Source of the DNA: Pseudomonas sp. CFBP13508
Lineage (GTDB): Bacteria; Pseudomonadota; Gammaproteobacteria; Pseudomonadales; Pseudomonadaceae
Length of the DNA: 64,000 bases
Assembly: GCF_005233515.1 (NCBI RefSeq)
Contig: NZ_QFZZ01000005.1
Location: 310,001 to 374,000, forward strand
Reading direction: 5' to 3'
Each line of letters begins with the position of its first letter. Positions within the stretch are counted from its first letter, which is position 1. The notes under the pieces are model-generated. The model saw nothing but the letters and a program-made list of their open reading frames with translations, made no database searches and was not told the DNA's origin. The position numbers were made by a program, and so were the translations under genes. Shown here piece by piece: positions 16,975 through 24,655 of this stretch.

Positions 16975-18124
16975 GTGAGCTCCGGGGCAGAGGACTGTTC
17001 AGATTCAAGGGCGCGCGATGCAGGCCGATCAGGGCCGGCAGCAGCGTCGCGATCAGGCCCATCAGCATCAACGCGAAATACAGCGCCGGGGTGATGAGCT
17101 GTTGTTGCAATAGCAGATTGAGAAAGACGATTTCGCTCAGGCCGCGAATGTTCAGCAGCACGCTTTCGCGCCAGCGGCTGGCGCCAGCGAACGAGGCGCC
17201 CGCCCAACCGAGGCCGAGCCAGTTGCCCAGCAGTTTACTGGCAATCGGCAACAGCAGCAGCGCCGCCCACTGCCCGGCGCCAAGGCTGGCGAGGGCGCTG
17301 TGCACGTCGATCTGGACGATGCCGAAGGTGAGGATCAGCGGGATCGCGATCCACGTCTGCAAGCGGCTCATCCAGCGTGCCGGCAACGGCAGCACCAACG
17401 GCACTTTCAGCAGCGCCATGCACAGCAGATAGCCGATGCCGAAAATCAGCGCGTTGAGTTTGTAATGCTCGGCCATCACCAGCAACGCGAAGAAGCCGAG
17501 GCTGTAGGTCAGCGGGCGACGCACGCGCAGCAGGTGCAAAAGCAGCGGCACGCCGGCCATGGCCACAGGCAGCAACAGGCTGCTCAAGTGCAGGCTGCCC
17601 TGGGCGAGGCCGAACAGCGTCCAGCAGGTCAGGTCGATAAGGATCGCGGTTTGCACCAGACGCCGGGTGGCAGCGGGCGGGTAATCGATGTGACGCAGAT
17701 ACAGGTACAACACCGGGATCGCGGTAATGGCGAAGACCAGTCCGATGGCCAATGCGTTGAGCCACGGCTGCGACGGCAGCAACCAATACGCGACCGCCAA
17801 CCCGCAAGCGAACGGCACAGCGAAACTCGGCACAGCGATTTTTACGCTCTGGCGATCCAGACGCAGATCGATGACATCGCTGAGAATGTGCCCGAGCAGC
17901 AAGGCGAAACTCAGGCTGTAGAGGTTTTTCAGCCAGTCCGGAGCTATCAGTTGTGCGCCGCTGAGCTGCCAGCCCGGTTCGATCCAGAAGTACATCAGCA
18001 ACGGCAAACCGAAGCTCGCCAGCAGCAACTGACTGACGATCGGAATCAGGCCGAAGTGACGGCCGACCCGGGTCGCCAGGGCAAACAGCGCCATAGTTAG
18101 CAACCAGAAGCCGAAGACCATCAT
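16961..18124 (-). CDS. Cation:proton antiporter-like membrane protein in APE operon
   Basis: A 387-residue very hydrophobic protein with about twelve membrane segments and the general look of the Na+/H+ exchanger (CPA/Kef) family: a paired-Asp-like region (LSDVIDLRLDRQSVKIAVPS) and a late conserved loop (LLNIRGLSEIVFLNLLL). It is short and has no C-terminal nucleotide-binding domain. The start overlaps the exporter stop as ATGA, so it belongs firmly to the operon. It is not one of the standard Ape proteins. It may couple the proton gradient to pigment or lipid transport, or relieve acidification, but no substrate can be read from the sequence. Confidence 0.75.
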   Translation of the reverse strand: MMVFGFWLLTMALFALATRVGRHFGLIPIVSQLLLASFGLPLLMYFWIEPGWQLSGAQLIAPDWLKNLYSLSFALLLGHILSDVIDLRLDRQSVKIAVPSFAVPFACGLAVAYWLLPSQPWLNALAIGLVFAITAIPVLYLYLRHIDYPPAATRRLVQTAILIDLTCWTLFGLAQGSLHLSSLLLPVAMAGVPLLLHLLRVRRPLTYSLGFFALLVMAEHYKLNALIFGIGYLLCMALLKVPLVLPLPARWMSRLQTWIAIPLILTFGIVQIDVHSALASLGAGQWAALLLLPIASKLLGNWLGLGWAGASFAGASRWRESVLLNIRGLSEIVFLNLLLQQQLITPALYFALMLMGLIATLLPALIGLHRAPLNLNSPLPRSSRANR

Positions 18125-20451
18125 GTCGCTGGCTCCGCAACCGGTTCATGGCGCCCGGCCCACGGTGCGAGCATGAAGCTGAACGCCAGACCGAGGCTTA
18201 CCGACAGGCCGAAATTACTCACCGCCGGCGTACTGGAAACCGCCAGCAGGCCGAACGATAGCCACGTGGTGACGGCGGCGAGCAAGGTGCCGAGCAGGCT
18301 CACCGCCGCGCCGCCCACCTGTTCGCGCATGAGGATTGCGTAATCGACGCTGATCGCCGTCACCAGCAACAGGCCGAACAGGCTGAACAGGGTCAGTGGC
18401 TGACCGAGCCAGCCAAGGCTGGCCAGACTGCACAGCGCCGCCAGCAGTGGCAGGGCGACGATGCGCAGTGCGCCAGTCAGGCCGAACGGCAGCATCAGCA
18501 CCAGCACGATCAACACGCAGGAGGCCAGTTTCAGTTCGGCGGCGCTGATCTGCGTGGCGGCGAACATCTTGTTCAGGTCACCGAGGCGATCGACCAGCAC
18601 CACCCCCGGCAAATCGAGTGCTTGCACGCGCAACAACGACGGATTGTTCAAGCCCTGCAAACTGGTCATCGCTGCGACGCCGTCTTCAGTCGGTCCAAGC
18701 CACAGTGTGCGATACGGCTCGCCGAGCGGGCCGGCCAGCGCGGCGTCGATGTCTTCGGCGGGCAGGGTCTGCAACTGCTGCAATTCATTTTGCAACGCCG
18801 TCACTGGCACGCCGAGATCGAGCAGCGGTTGCCAGAATGACGGCAGCTTGTTCAGTGATTCGCGCACTTGCTGTTGCTGGCTCGGCGCGCTGACCAGTTG
18901 ATCGAGGGCCAGATAGCCTTGCAGTTTGTCGAGGTTGACCAGTTGCTGCAGGCGTTCGCTCAGCGCTGCCTGGCGCTCAAGCAATTGCTCCTGATTGGCC
19001 GCGCGGACGAGGAAGAATTGGCTGGTCGGTTGATAGCCGGTGATGCGCGCGATGGTCTGCGCTTCGTCGGTCAGATGCTGCGGCGCGCCGACCCATTGGC
19101 GGATATCGTTTTTGCTCTGCAACTGCATCAGACCGCCGACGCAGAAGGCGATCAGCAGGGCCAGCAGCGCGGGCGTGCGAATGCAACCGAGCAGCGCCTC
19201 ACGCAGATGTATCAGGCGTTCGGCCAGGCGCAGCGGCCATTGCGCCGGGCGCAGTTGGACATTTTTCAGCAGCGCCGGCAGCAGGCAGACCGCCGACAGA
19301 TAGGCACCGAGCAAGCCGGCAGCGGAGAACACGGCGATCTGCGTCAATGCCGGGAACGGCGTCCACGCCAGCGCCAGATAGCCGATGACGCTGGTGATCA
19401 GGCTCAGGGTCAAGCCTGGCAAGGTCAGGCGCAGGGCCGGCCAGCTGCGCCAGGGCTTGAGACTCCAGCTCTTGGACAGATAGTGCAGTGGGTAATCGAC
19501 GGCAACGCCGATCAGACTCGAGCCGAGCACCAGCGTCATCACATGCATGTGACCGAACAGCGCCACGCAGGCCACCGCGCCGAACAGCATGCCGACCAGC
19601 ACCGGGACGAACGCCAGCAACACGCCCCAACGGCGAAACGCCAACAGCAGCAACAGCAGAATGCCGACCGTCGCGCCACCGCCGACCCAGGTCATTTCGC
19701 GGGTGGCTTGTTGCTGGCCGTTGGCGGCGTAGAGCAGGCCACTGGCGGCGAGCAACTGCACGTCGCTTTGCGCCGCTCGCTCGCGGCTGTGCTTGAGCAG
19801 CTCTGCCACTTGCAGCGGCAGGTTCATGTCGAAGGCGTTGCCGGTGGTGCGCGCACGCAGCATCACCCAGCTCTTGCCGTCGGCATCGGCGACCAGTGCG
19901 CCGCTGCCAGTGTCCAGTTGCACTGCGCCATGTTTCGGCTGGCTGTTCTGGATGCGCGCGGTCAGGCCGAGCCAGTCGTCCTGGCTCGGCACCAGGGTGA
20001 AGCCGTTGAACGGGTCGAACAGCGCCTGCACCCGCTGCTGAATGAAAACCTCGGGATGTTCGCTGAGCAGCTGCCTGTCATCCGCCGAAAGCATCGCCAA
20101 ACGCCCTTGCAGCAATTGCTTGCGCAGCGCCGGCAAGTCGGCTTGCAGGTTCCACTGCACGATTTCGAACAGACCGCTGGCCTGCCATTGTTCGCCCAGT
20201 TGCTGAGCCATGTTCAGTGCTTGCTGGCGATCGGCGTGACCGACCAGCACCAGCATTTCGCGATTGAGCGGTTCTTGCATGCGCTGTTCGGCGCGCACTT
20301 CCAGCGCGTCTGGACTGGTCCCGGGTACCAGCTCCATGAGATTGGCCGACAGCGGCGCACCGTCGCGCCACTGCCAGGCAGCCAGCGCGACGACGGCCAG
20401 CAGCAGGCTCAGAAACAGCCAGGGCAGCCTGCGTTCACTCGGCAAAGTCAT
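18121..20451 (-). CDS. apeM: MMPL/RND-family exporter (ApeM-like)
   Basis: A 776-residue inner-membrane protein of the MMPL type. It has two repeats, each a large periplasmic loop followed by a block of five or six helices. The first begins after an N-terminal helix (LPWLFLSLLLAVVALAAW), and the second half repeats the layout from about residue 400. The motif GVAVDYPLHYL in the first block and its counterpart ISVDYAILMRE in the second carry the Asp used for proton coupling. In APE clusters this exporter (ApeM) is thought to move the lipid-linked product out of the inner membrane. GGAG precedes the ATG, and the start overlaps the LolA-like gene by 17 bp. Confidence 0.9.
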   Translation of the reverse strand: MTLPSERRLPWLFLSLLLAVVALAAWQWRDGAPLSANLMELVPGTSPDALEVRAEQRMQEPLNREMLVLVGHADRQQALNMAQQLGEQWQASGLFEIVQWNLQADLPALRKQLLQGRLAMLSADDRQLLSEHPEVFIQQRVQALFDPFNGFTLVPSQDDWLGLTARIQNSQPKHGAVQLDTGSGALVADADGKSWVMLRARTTGNAFDMNLPLQVAELLKHSRERAAQSDVQLLAASGLLYAANGQQQATREMTWVGGGATVGILLLLLLAFRRWGVLLAFVPVLVGMLFGAVACVALFGHMHVMTLVLGSSLIGVAVDYPLHYLSKSWSLKPWRSWPALRLTLPGLTLSLITSVIGYLALAWTPFPALTQIAVFSAAGLLGAYLSAVCLLPALLKNVQLRPAQWPLRLAERLIHLREALLGCIRTPALLALLIAFCVGGLMQLQSKNDIRQWVGAPQHLTDEAQTIARITGYQPTSQFFLVRAANQEQLLERQAALSERLQQLVNLDKLQGYLALDQLVSAPSQQQQVRESLNKLPSFWQPLLDLGVPVTALQNELQQLQTLPAEDIDAALAGPLGEPYRTLWLGPTEDGVAAMTSLQGLNNPSLLRVQALDLPGVVLVDRLGDLNKMFAATQISAAELKLASCVLIVLVLMLPFGLTGALRIVALPLLAALCSLASLGWLGQPLTLFSLFGLLLVTAISVDYAILMREQVGGAAVSLLGTLLAAVTTWLSFGLLAVSSTPAVSNFGLSVSLGLAFSFMLAPWAGRHEPVAEPAT

Positions 20452-21037
20452 GTTGCTCCGCTTCGCTCAGGGGTTGCTCGGCCGTGCTGTCCTGCATGCG
20501 CAGCAGGGTGCTGTCGCCCTGGGTTTCCAGCAGCTCGATGGTTTGCACAAGGGCGCCGCCATCGATATTGATCTGCTTGAACACTTGCTTGAGCAGCATC
20601 GAACGCGGCGTCAGGGTCAGTTGCCACTGCTGCGCCGTGCCGCTCAGGGCCAGTTCGAAATCCCGCTGCAAACCGCTGCTGTCACCTTGCAGCACGGCGA
20701 GGAACAAACGGTTCTGCTCGGCGCCGGCGCTCTTGTTCGGCAGCAGTTGCCAGCCGTTGCTGTCACGGCGGGCGATGCCATTGGCGGTGATGCGGTAATC
20801 CTGTTGCAGCGGAGTTTTCAACAGCCACAGCAAGCCATGATTTTTCGCGAGGACGAAGCTGCCCTTGCTGATCAGCGGCTGCGGCAGGGCGCGCAGGTGT
20901 TTTTCCTGAATGAACTGGCCGTGGATAACATCCGGTTTCGCCAGTTGTTCACTGAGTTGTTGCAGGTCGAAGGCATTGGCCCATGACGACACGGCCAGCA
21001 GCGTCAGTGCGCCGAGGCTTCTGAAAAACACATTCAT
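20435..21037 (-). CDS. apeL: LolA-like periplasmic carrier (ApeL-like)
   Basis: A 200-residue protein with a signal peptide (MNVFFRSLGALTLLAVSSWA, cut near NA-FD) and a LolA-type fold signature: VIHGQFIQEKHLRALPQPLI, then GSFVLAKNHGLLW. LolA carries lipidated cargo across the periplasm. The APE version probably carries the lipid-anchored polyene from the MMPL exporter to the outer membrane. Its start overlaps the thioesterase stop as ATGA. The chromosomal lolA for lipoproteins is expected elsewhere. Confidence 0.86.
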   Translation of the reverse strand: MNVFFRSLGALTLLAVSSWANAFDLQQLSEQLAKPDVIHGQFIQEKHLRALPQPLISKGSFVLAKNHGLLWLLKTPLQQDYRITANGIARRDSNGWQLLPNKSAGAEQNRLFLAVLQGDSSGLQRDFELALSGTAQQWQLTLTPRSMLLKQVFKQINIDGGALVQTIELLETQGDSTLLRMQDSTAEQPLSEAEQHDFAE

Positions 21038-21459
21038 CGCAGCATCCTTTCCACGGCATCGGTGAAGACTTTGGGTGAAGCCAGTTGCATCTCGCGGCTG
21101 CTGACTTCGACAGCGACCTGCACGGAGCTTGCGCGGGTCAGGCGTTCGCCGGTCTGCAGGTCGCTGATCAGATAGTTGATCTTCAGACGGTTTTCCCACT
21201 CGATCAGGCTGGCGCGCACGTTCAGCCGCTGGCCGAACACCGCGCTGCGCACGTAGCGCAGTTGCAGGTCGATGATCGGCCAGGCGTAACCCGACTCGAC
21301 CATGTGCGTGTAGTTGTGGCCAATCTTGTCCAGCAGCGCGCAGCGCGCGACTTCGAGGTATTTGACGTAATGGCCGTGCCAGACCACGTGCATGGTGTCG
21401 ACGTCGAAAAACGGCACCAGAATCTCGGTATCGGCGTGAAGCACTCCGGCACTACGCAT
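21034..21459 (-). CDS. apeK: Acyl-ACP/CoA thioesterase, 4HBT family (ApeK-like)
   Basis: A 141-residue YbgC/4-hydroxybenzoyl-CoA thioesterase-like hotdog protein. The catalytic block FFDVDTMHVVWHGHYVKYLE at about 17-36 keeps the DxD-x6-H layout. ApeK was described as a thioesterase of the APE pathway, able to release or proofread ACP-bound chains. The start at 21459 has GGAGG about 6 bp upstream and overlaps the ammonia-lyase stop by 8 bp. Confidence 0.85.
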   Translation of the reverse strand: MRSAGVLHADTEILVPFFDVDTMHVVWHGHYVKYLEVARCALLDKIGHNYTHMVESGYAWPIIDLQLRYVRSAVFGQRLNVRASLIEWENRLKINYLISDLQTGERLTRASSVQVAVEVSSREMQLASPKVFTDAVERMLR

Positions 21460-22996
21460 GCAGCCTCCAGTGTTGCGCGGCGATGCGTTGCAGGCACAGG
21501 CGCAGTTCGCCTTCCAGCGCGCGGTCTTCGATGACCGGCGGGAAGTCTTTGCCCAGCTCTTCGTGCATCGCCGCCAGTGCCGGCGGCAGCGGACGCGCAT
21601 CGGCGGCTTGAGCGCGCAGCCACACGCCCTGGTTGGCGGCGAGAAGCGTGGCGGCGGCGACCTGTTCGGTCAGCTCCAGCACGCGAATCGCATCACGGGC
21701 GGCGATGGTGCCCATGCTCACCTTGTCCTGGTTGTGGCACTCGGTGGAGCGCGAGAACACGCTGGCCGGCATGGTGTTTTTCAGCGCTTCGGCGGTCCAG
21801 GCGCTGGTGCCGATCTGCACCGCTTTGAAGCCGTGATTGATCATCGCCCGATCGGCGGGGGCGCCGGAGAGGTTGCTCGGCAAGCCGTGGTTGTAGCGCT
21901 CGTCGACCAGCAACGCCAATTGCCGATCGAGCAGATCGGCGACGTTGGCCACGAGGTTTTTCAGGCTGTCCATGGCAAAGGCAATGTGCCCGCCGTAGAA
22001 GTGCCCGCCATGCAGAACGCGCTCGGCTTCGGCGTCGATGATCGGGTTGTCGTTGGCGCTGTTCAGCTCGGTTTCGATGAAGCCGCGCAGCCAGTTCAGG
22101 CTGTCGGCCAACACGCCGAGTACATGTGGCGCGCAACGCAGCGAGTAACGATCCTGCAGACGATGCAATGGCGCGGTTGGCGCGTCGATCGCCAGATCCT
22201 TGCGCAACCACGCGGCGACCTGCATCTGCCCCGGATGCGGCTTGGCGGCGAACAGGCGTTCGTCGAAGTGCTCCGGATTGCCTTGCAGCGCGACGACGTT
22301 GAGCGCGGTGATGCGCGTGGCCAGTTGCAGCAGATAATCGGCGCGGGCGAAAGCGAGGCAGGCGAGGCCGGTCATCACCGCCGTGCCGTTCATCAGCGCC
22401 AGCGCCTCTTTCGGGCGCAGCACCAGCGGCGTCCAGCCGAGCTCGCGATGTACATCGGCAGCCTGACGACGTTCGCCACGGAACATCACTTCGCGCTCGC
22501 CGGACAGGGTTGCGGCGACATAGGAAAGAGGCGTCAGATCGCCGCTGGCGCCGACCGAACCCTCTTCGGGAATCAACGGCAGGATGTCGTATTCGAGAAA
22601 CGCATGCAGACGCTCGAGCAGTTCGACGCGCACCCCGGAGACGCCGTGACACAGCGACTGCAAACGCGCCGCCAGCACCGCGCGGGTTGCCTGCGCGTCG
22701 AGCAGTTTGCCCAGGCCGCAGCCGTGAAAAGTGTAGAGATGACGCGGCAGCGCCTCGACGTGATGCAGCGGCACCGCGACCACGCAGGAATCGCCGTAAC
22801 CGGTGGTAACGCCGTAGATCACACCTTCCTTGTCCAGCAGCGAATCGAGAAACCGCGCGCCCTTGGCGATGCGCTCGCGATAGTCGGCATCAGCCTGCAA
22901 CTGCACGGGCGCCTGACGGTTGGCCAGGGCCAGCACGTCTTCGATGCGCAAAGGGCGTTCGCCGAAGGTTACCGGCTCATGGGTTGGCGTCGTCAT
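21452..22996 (-). CDS. MIO-type aromatic amino acid ammonia-lyase (HAL/TAL family)
   Basis: A 514-residue member of the His/Phe/Tyr ammonia-lyase family. The Ala-Ser-Gly triad that cyclises to the MIO cofactor is A150-S151-G152 (GSVGASGDLTP), and catalytic Tyr61 lies in YGVTTGYG. The substrate-selectivity pair, SH in histidase and HL in bacterial tyrosine lyases, appears here as F90-H91 (TFHGCG). Its place in the APE operon makes it a likely source of 4-coumarate or cinnamate, the aryl starter, rather than a histidine-catabolism enzyme. Many APE clusters lack this gene. It overlaps the acyltransferase gene by 20 bp. Confidence 0.87.
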   Translation of the reverse strand: MTTPTHEPVTFGERPLRIEDVLALANRQAPVQLQADADYRERIAKGARFLDSLLDKEGVIYGVTTGYGDSCVVAVPLHHVEALPRHLYTFHGCGLGKLLDAQATRAVLAARLQSLCHGVSGVRVELLERLHAFLEYDILPLIPEEGSVGASGDLTPLSYVAATLSGEREVMFRGERRQAADVHRELGWTPLVLRPKEALALMNGTAVMTGLACLAFARADYLLQLATRITALNVVALQGNPEHFDERLFAAKPHPGQMQVAAWLRKDLAIDAPTAPLHRLQDRYSLRCAPHVLGVLADSLNWLRGFIETELNSANDNPIIDAEAERVLHGGHFYGGHIAFAMDSLKNLVANVADLLDRQLALLVDERYNHGLPSNLSGAPADRAMINHGFKAVQIGTSAWTAEALKNTMPASVFSRSTECHNQDKVSMGTIAARDAIRVLELTEQVAAATLLAANQGVWLRAQAADARPLPPALAAMHEELGKDFPPVIEDRALEGELRLCLQRIAAQHWRLHA

Positions 22997-23924
22997 CGGT
23001 CTTCCAGAAAGGGTAAAAGTTGAACCATTGCTGCGGGGCTTCGAGGCAATAGTGACTCAGGCGCTGCGCGTAGCGAGTGGCCCACTGATGAATGACCTGC
23101 TCGCGCTCGCGGCGTGTCCACACCACCGCGTCGGCGAACGGTTCGAGGGTCAGGCGATAGTGGCCGTCGGGTTGCTTGAGGCACATCAGCAGGTTGACCG
23201 GGCACTTGAGCAGGCCGGCCAGCAACCACGGGCCTTGCGGAAATGGCGCCGGATGGCCGAGAAAATCCACCGTCACGCTGCGCCCGCCGTGCAGTGGCAC
23301 GCGGTCACCGGCAATCGCCAGCCACTCGCCGCGTTCGAGCCGTTCGTGCAGTTGCAGCATGATCACCGGGTCGAGTTCGCTGACCTGGATCAGGCGCAGA
23401 TTGGTCGCCCCGGCCTCGCCAAGCAAGCGGTTGAATTGTTCGGCGTGCTTTGTGTGCACCAACACGTTCATGGTGACCTTTTCGCCGATCTCCGCCAGCG
23501 CCCGGCACACTTCGAGATTGCCCAGATGCGCGCCGACCAGCAGTTGCCCGCGACTGCCGCGCAACTGCTTGCGCAGCAGCGCCGGGTCGATGATTTCGAT
23601 CTGCTCGATGCTCAGCTTGCCATTCCACACGTCGAGCTTGTCGAGCAGCGAATCGGCAAAGGTCATGAACTGGCCGAACACCCGCCAGTGGCTCGGGCGC
23701 AGGTCGTCGCGCCGGCTCCACTCGGCCAGCCGCTGCTGGTACTGCCAGGCACTGCGCCGGGCGATCCGGCCGAAGAGGAAAAAATACAGGACGATGCCGT
23801 ACAGCAACGGACTGAGCAGGCGGCGGCCGAGGACTTTGGCGGCGAACGCGGTAAATTTCATCAGCAGGAAGCTGCCCCGCTCTTCGCGGTCGGCCCAGTG
23901 CTTCTTGTCAGCTTCTTCGCTCAT
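22977..23924 (-). CDS. LpxL/HtrB-like lipid acyltransferase of the APE operon
   Basis: A 315-residue protein of the lysophospholipid/lipid A acyltransferase family. One N-terminal membrane segment (LLSPLLYGIVLYFFLFGRIA) precedes the catalytic HX4E motif in GAHLGNLEVCRAL, followed by IAGDRVPLHGGR. It probably acylates the polyene or its lipid anchor at the inner membrane. In E. coli CFT073 the equivalent activity is, to my knowledge, the C-terminal half of a fused glycosyltransferase-acyltransferase (ApeJ). Here it is a separate gene, joined to the glycosyltransferase by an ATGA overlap (ATG at 23924). Confidence 0.83.
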   Translation of the reverse strand: MSEEADKKHWADREERGSFLLMKFTAFAAKVLGRRLLSPLLYGIVLYFFLFGRIARRSAWQYQQRLAEWSRRDDLRPSHWRVFGQFMTFADSLLDKLDVWNGKLSIEQIEIIDPALLRKQLRGSRGQLLVGAHLGNLEVCRALAEIGEKVTMNVLVHTKHAEQFNRLLGEAGATNLRLIQVSELDPVIMLQLHERLERGEWLAIAGDRVPLHGGRSVTVDFLGHPAPFPQGPWLLAGLLKCPVNLLMCLKQPDGHYRLTLEPFADAVVWTRREREQVIHQWATRYAQRLSHYCLEAPQQWFNFYPFWKTDDDANP

Positions 23925-24655
23925 GGCTTCCACCGTCGCCAGAGGATCAGCGGCCAACGCAGCAACATGCCGAAGAACAGCCGCGTGTGCATGCTGGAAA
24001 TCAGCGCGTTGTCGTGGAACAGGCGAAAGTGCGATACACCGTCCAACGGGTAATGCACGCTGGTCTGCAGCCAGCGCATCGGCTGATTGCGCCAGGCCAG
24101 ACGCACGAGAATGTCCGAATCGAAATCCATGCGCTTGCCGACCTTGGCCGAGTCGATCACGGCCAGAGTCGGCGCCAGCGGATAAACGCGGAAGCCGCAC
24201 ATCGAATCGCGAATCTGCAACGACAGGGTGTTGATCCACACCATCACGTGGGTCAGGTAGCGCGCGTACAAACGTCCTTTCGGCACGCTCTCGTCAAACA
24301 GCGGATAGCCGCAGATCATCGCCTCGGGATGGGCGCGGGATTCGCCGACGAAGCGCGCGACGTCGTGCAAATCGTGCTGGCCGTCGGCATCGACCTGCAA
24401 GGCATGGCTGTAACCCAGACGCGAGGCTTCACGCAGACCGGTCATCACCGCGCCGCCCTTGCCCTGATTGGCCGTCAGGCGCACCAGAAAAACCCTGTCG
24501 CGCTGGGCCAGGGTGTCGAGCACCCGCGCGCAGGACGGCTCGCTGGCATCGTCCACCAGAATGCATGGCAGGCCTTGTGCGAGCAGGGCATCGACCACGG
24601 TGGTGATCGCGGTTTCGTGGTTGTACACCGGGATTACGGCGCAGGGGTTATGCAT
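23921..24655 (-). CDS. Family 2 glycosyltransferase of the APE operon
   Basis: A 244-residue GT-A glycosyltransferase starting AVIPVYNHETAI, with the nucleotide-sugar motif DxD in LQVDADGQHD. Two hydrophobic stretches near the C-terminus may tether it to the membrane. It is homologous to the first half of fused ApeJ proteins. It would add a sugar or polyprenyl-phosphate-type group during assembly of the lipid carrier, though the acceptor is unknown. ATG 24655 overlaps the end of the ligase gene by 8 bp. Confidence 0.8.
   Translation of the reverse strand: MHNPCAVIPVYNHETAITTVVDALLAQGLPCILVDDASEPSCARVLDTLAQRDRVFLVRLTANQGKGGAVMTGLREASRLGYSHALQVDADGQHDLHDVARFVGESRAHPEAMICGYPLFDESVPKGRLYARYLTHVMVWINTLSLQIRDSMCGFRVYPLAPTLAVIDSAKVGKRMDFDSDILVRLAWRNQPMRWLQTSVHYPLDGVSHFRLFHDNALISSMHTRLFFGMLLRWPLILWRRWKP

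Noticed and set aside
15751..17094. 447-codon frame antisense to the flavoprotein gene
   Set aside because: It covers exactly the reverse of a well-supported gene and shows only GC-rich shadow composition.
18868..20571. 567-codon frame antisense to the MMPL exporter
   Set aside because: Gln/Arg-rich low-complexity translation of the reverse strand; no motif.
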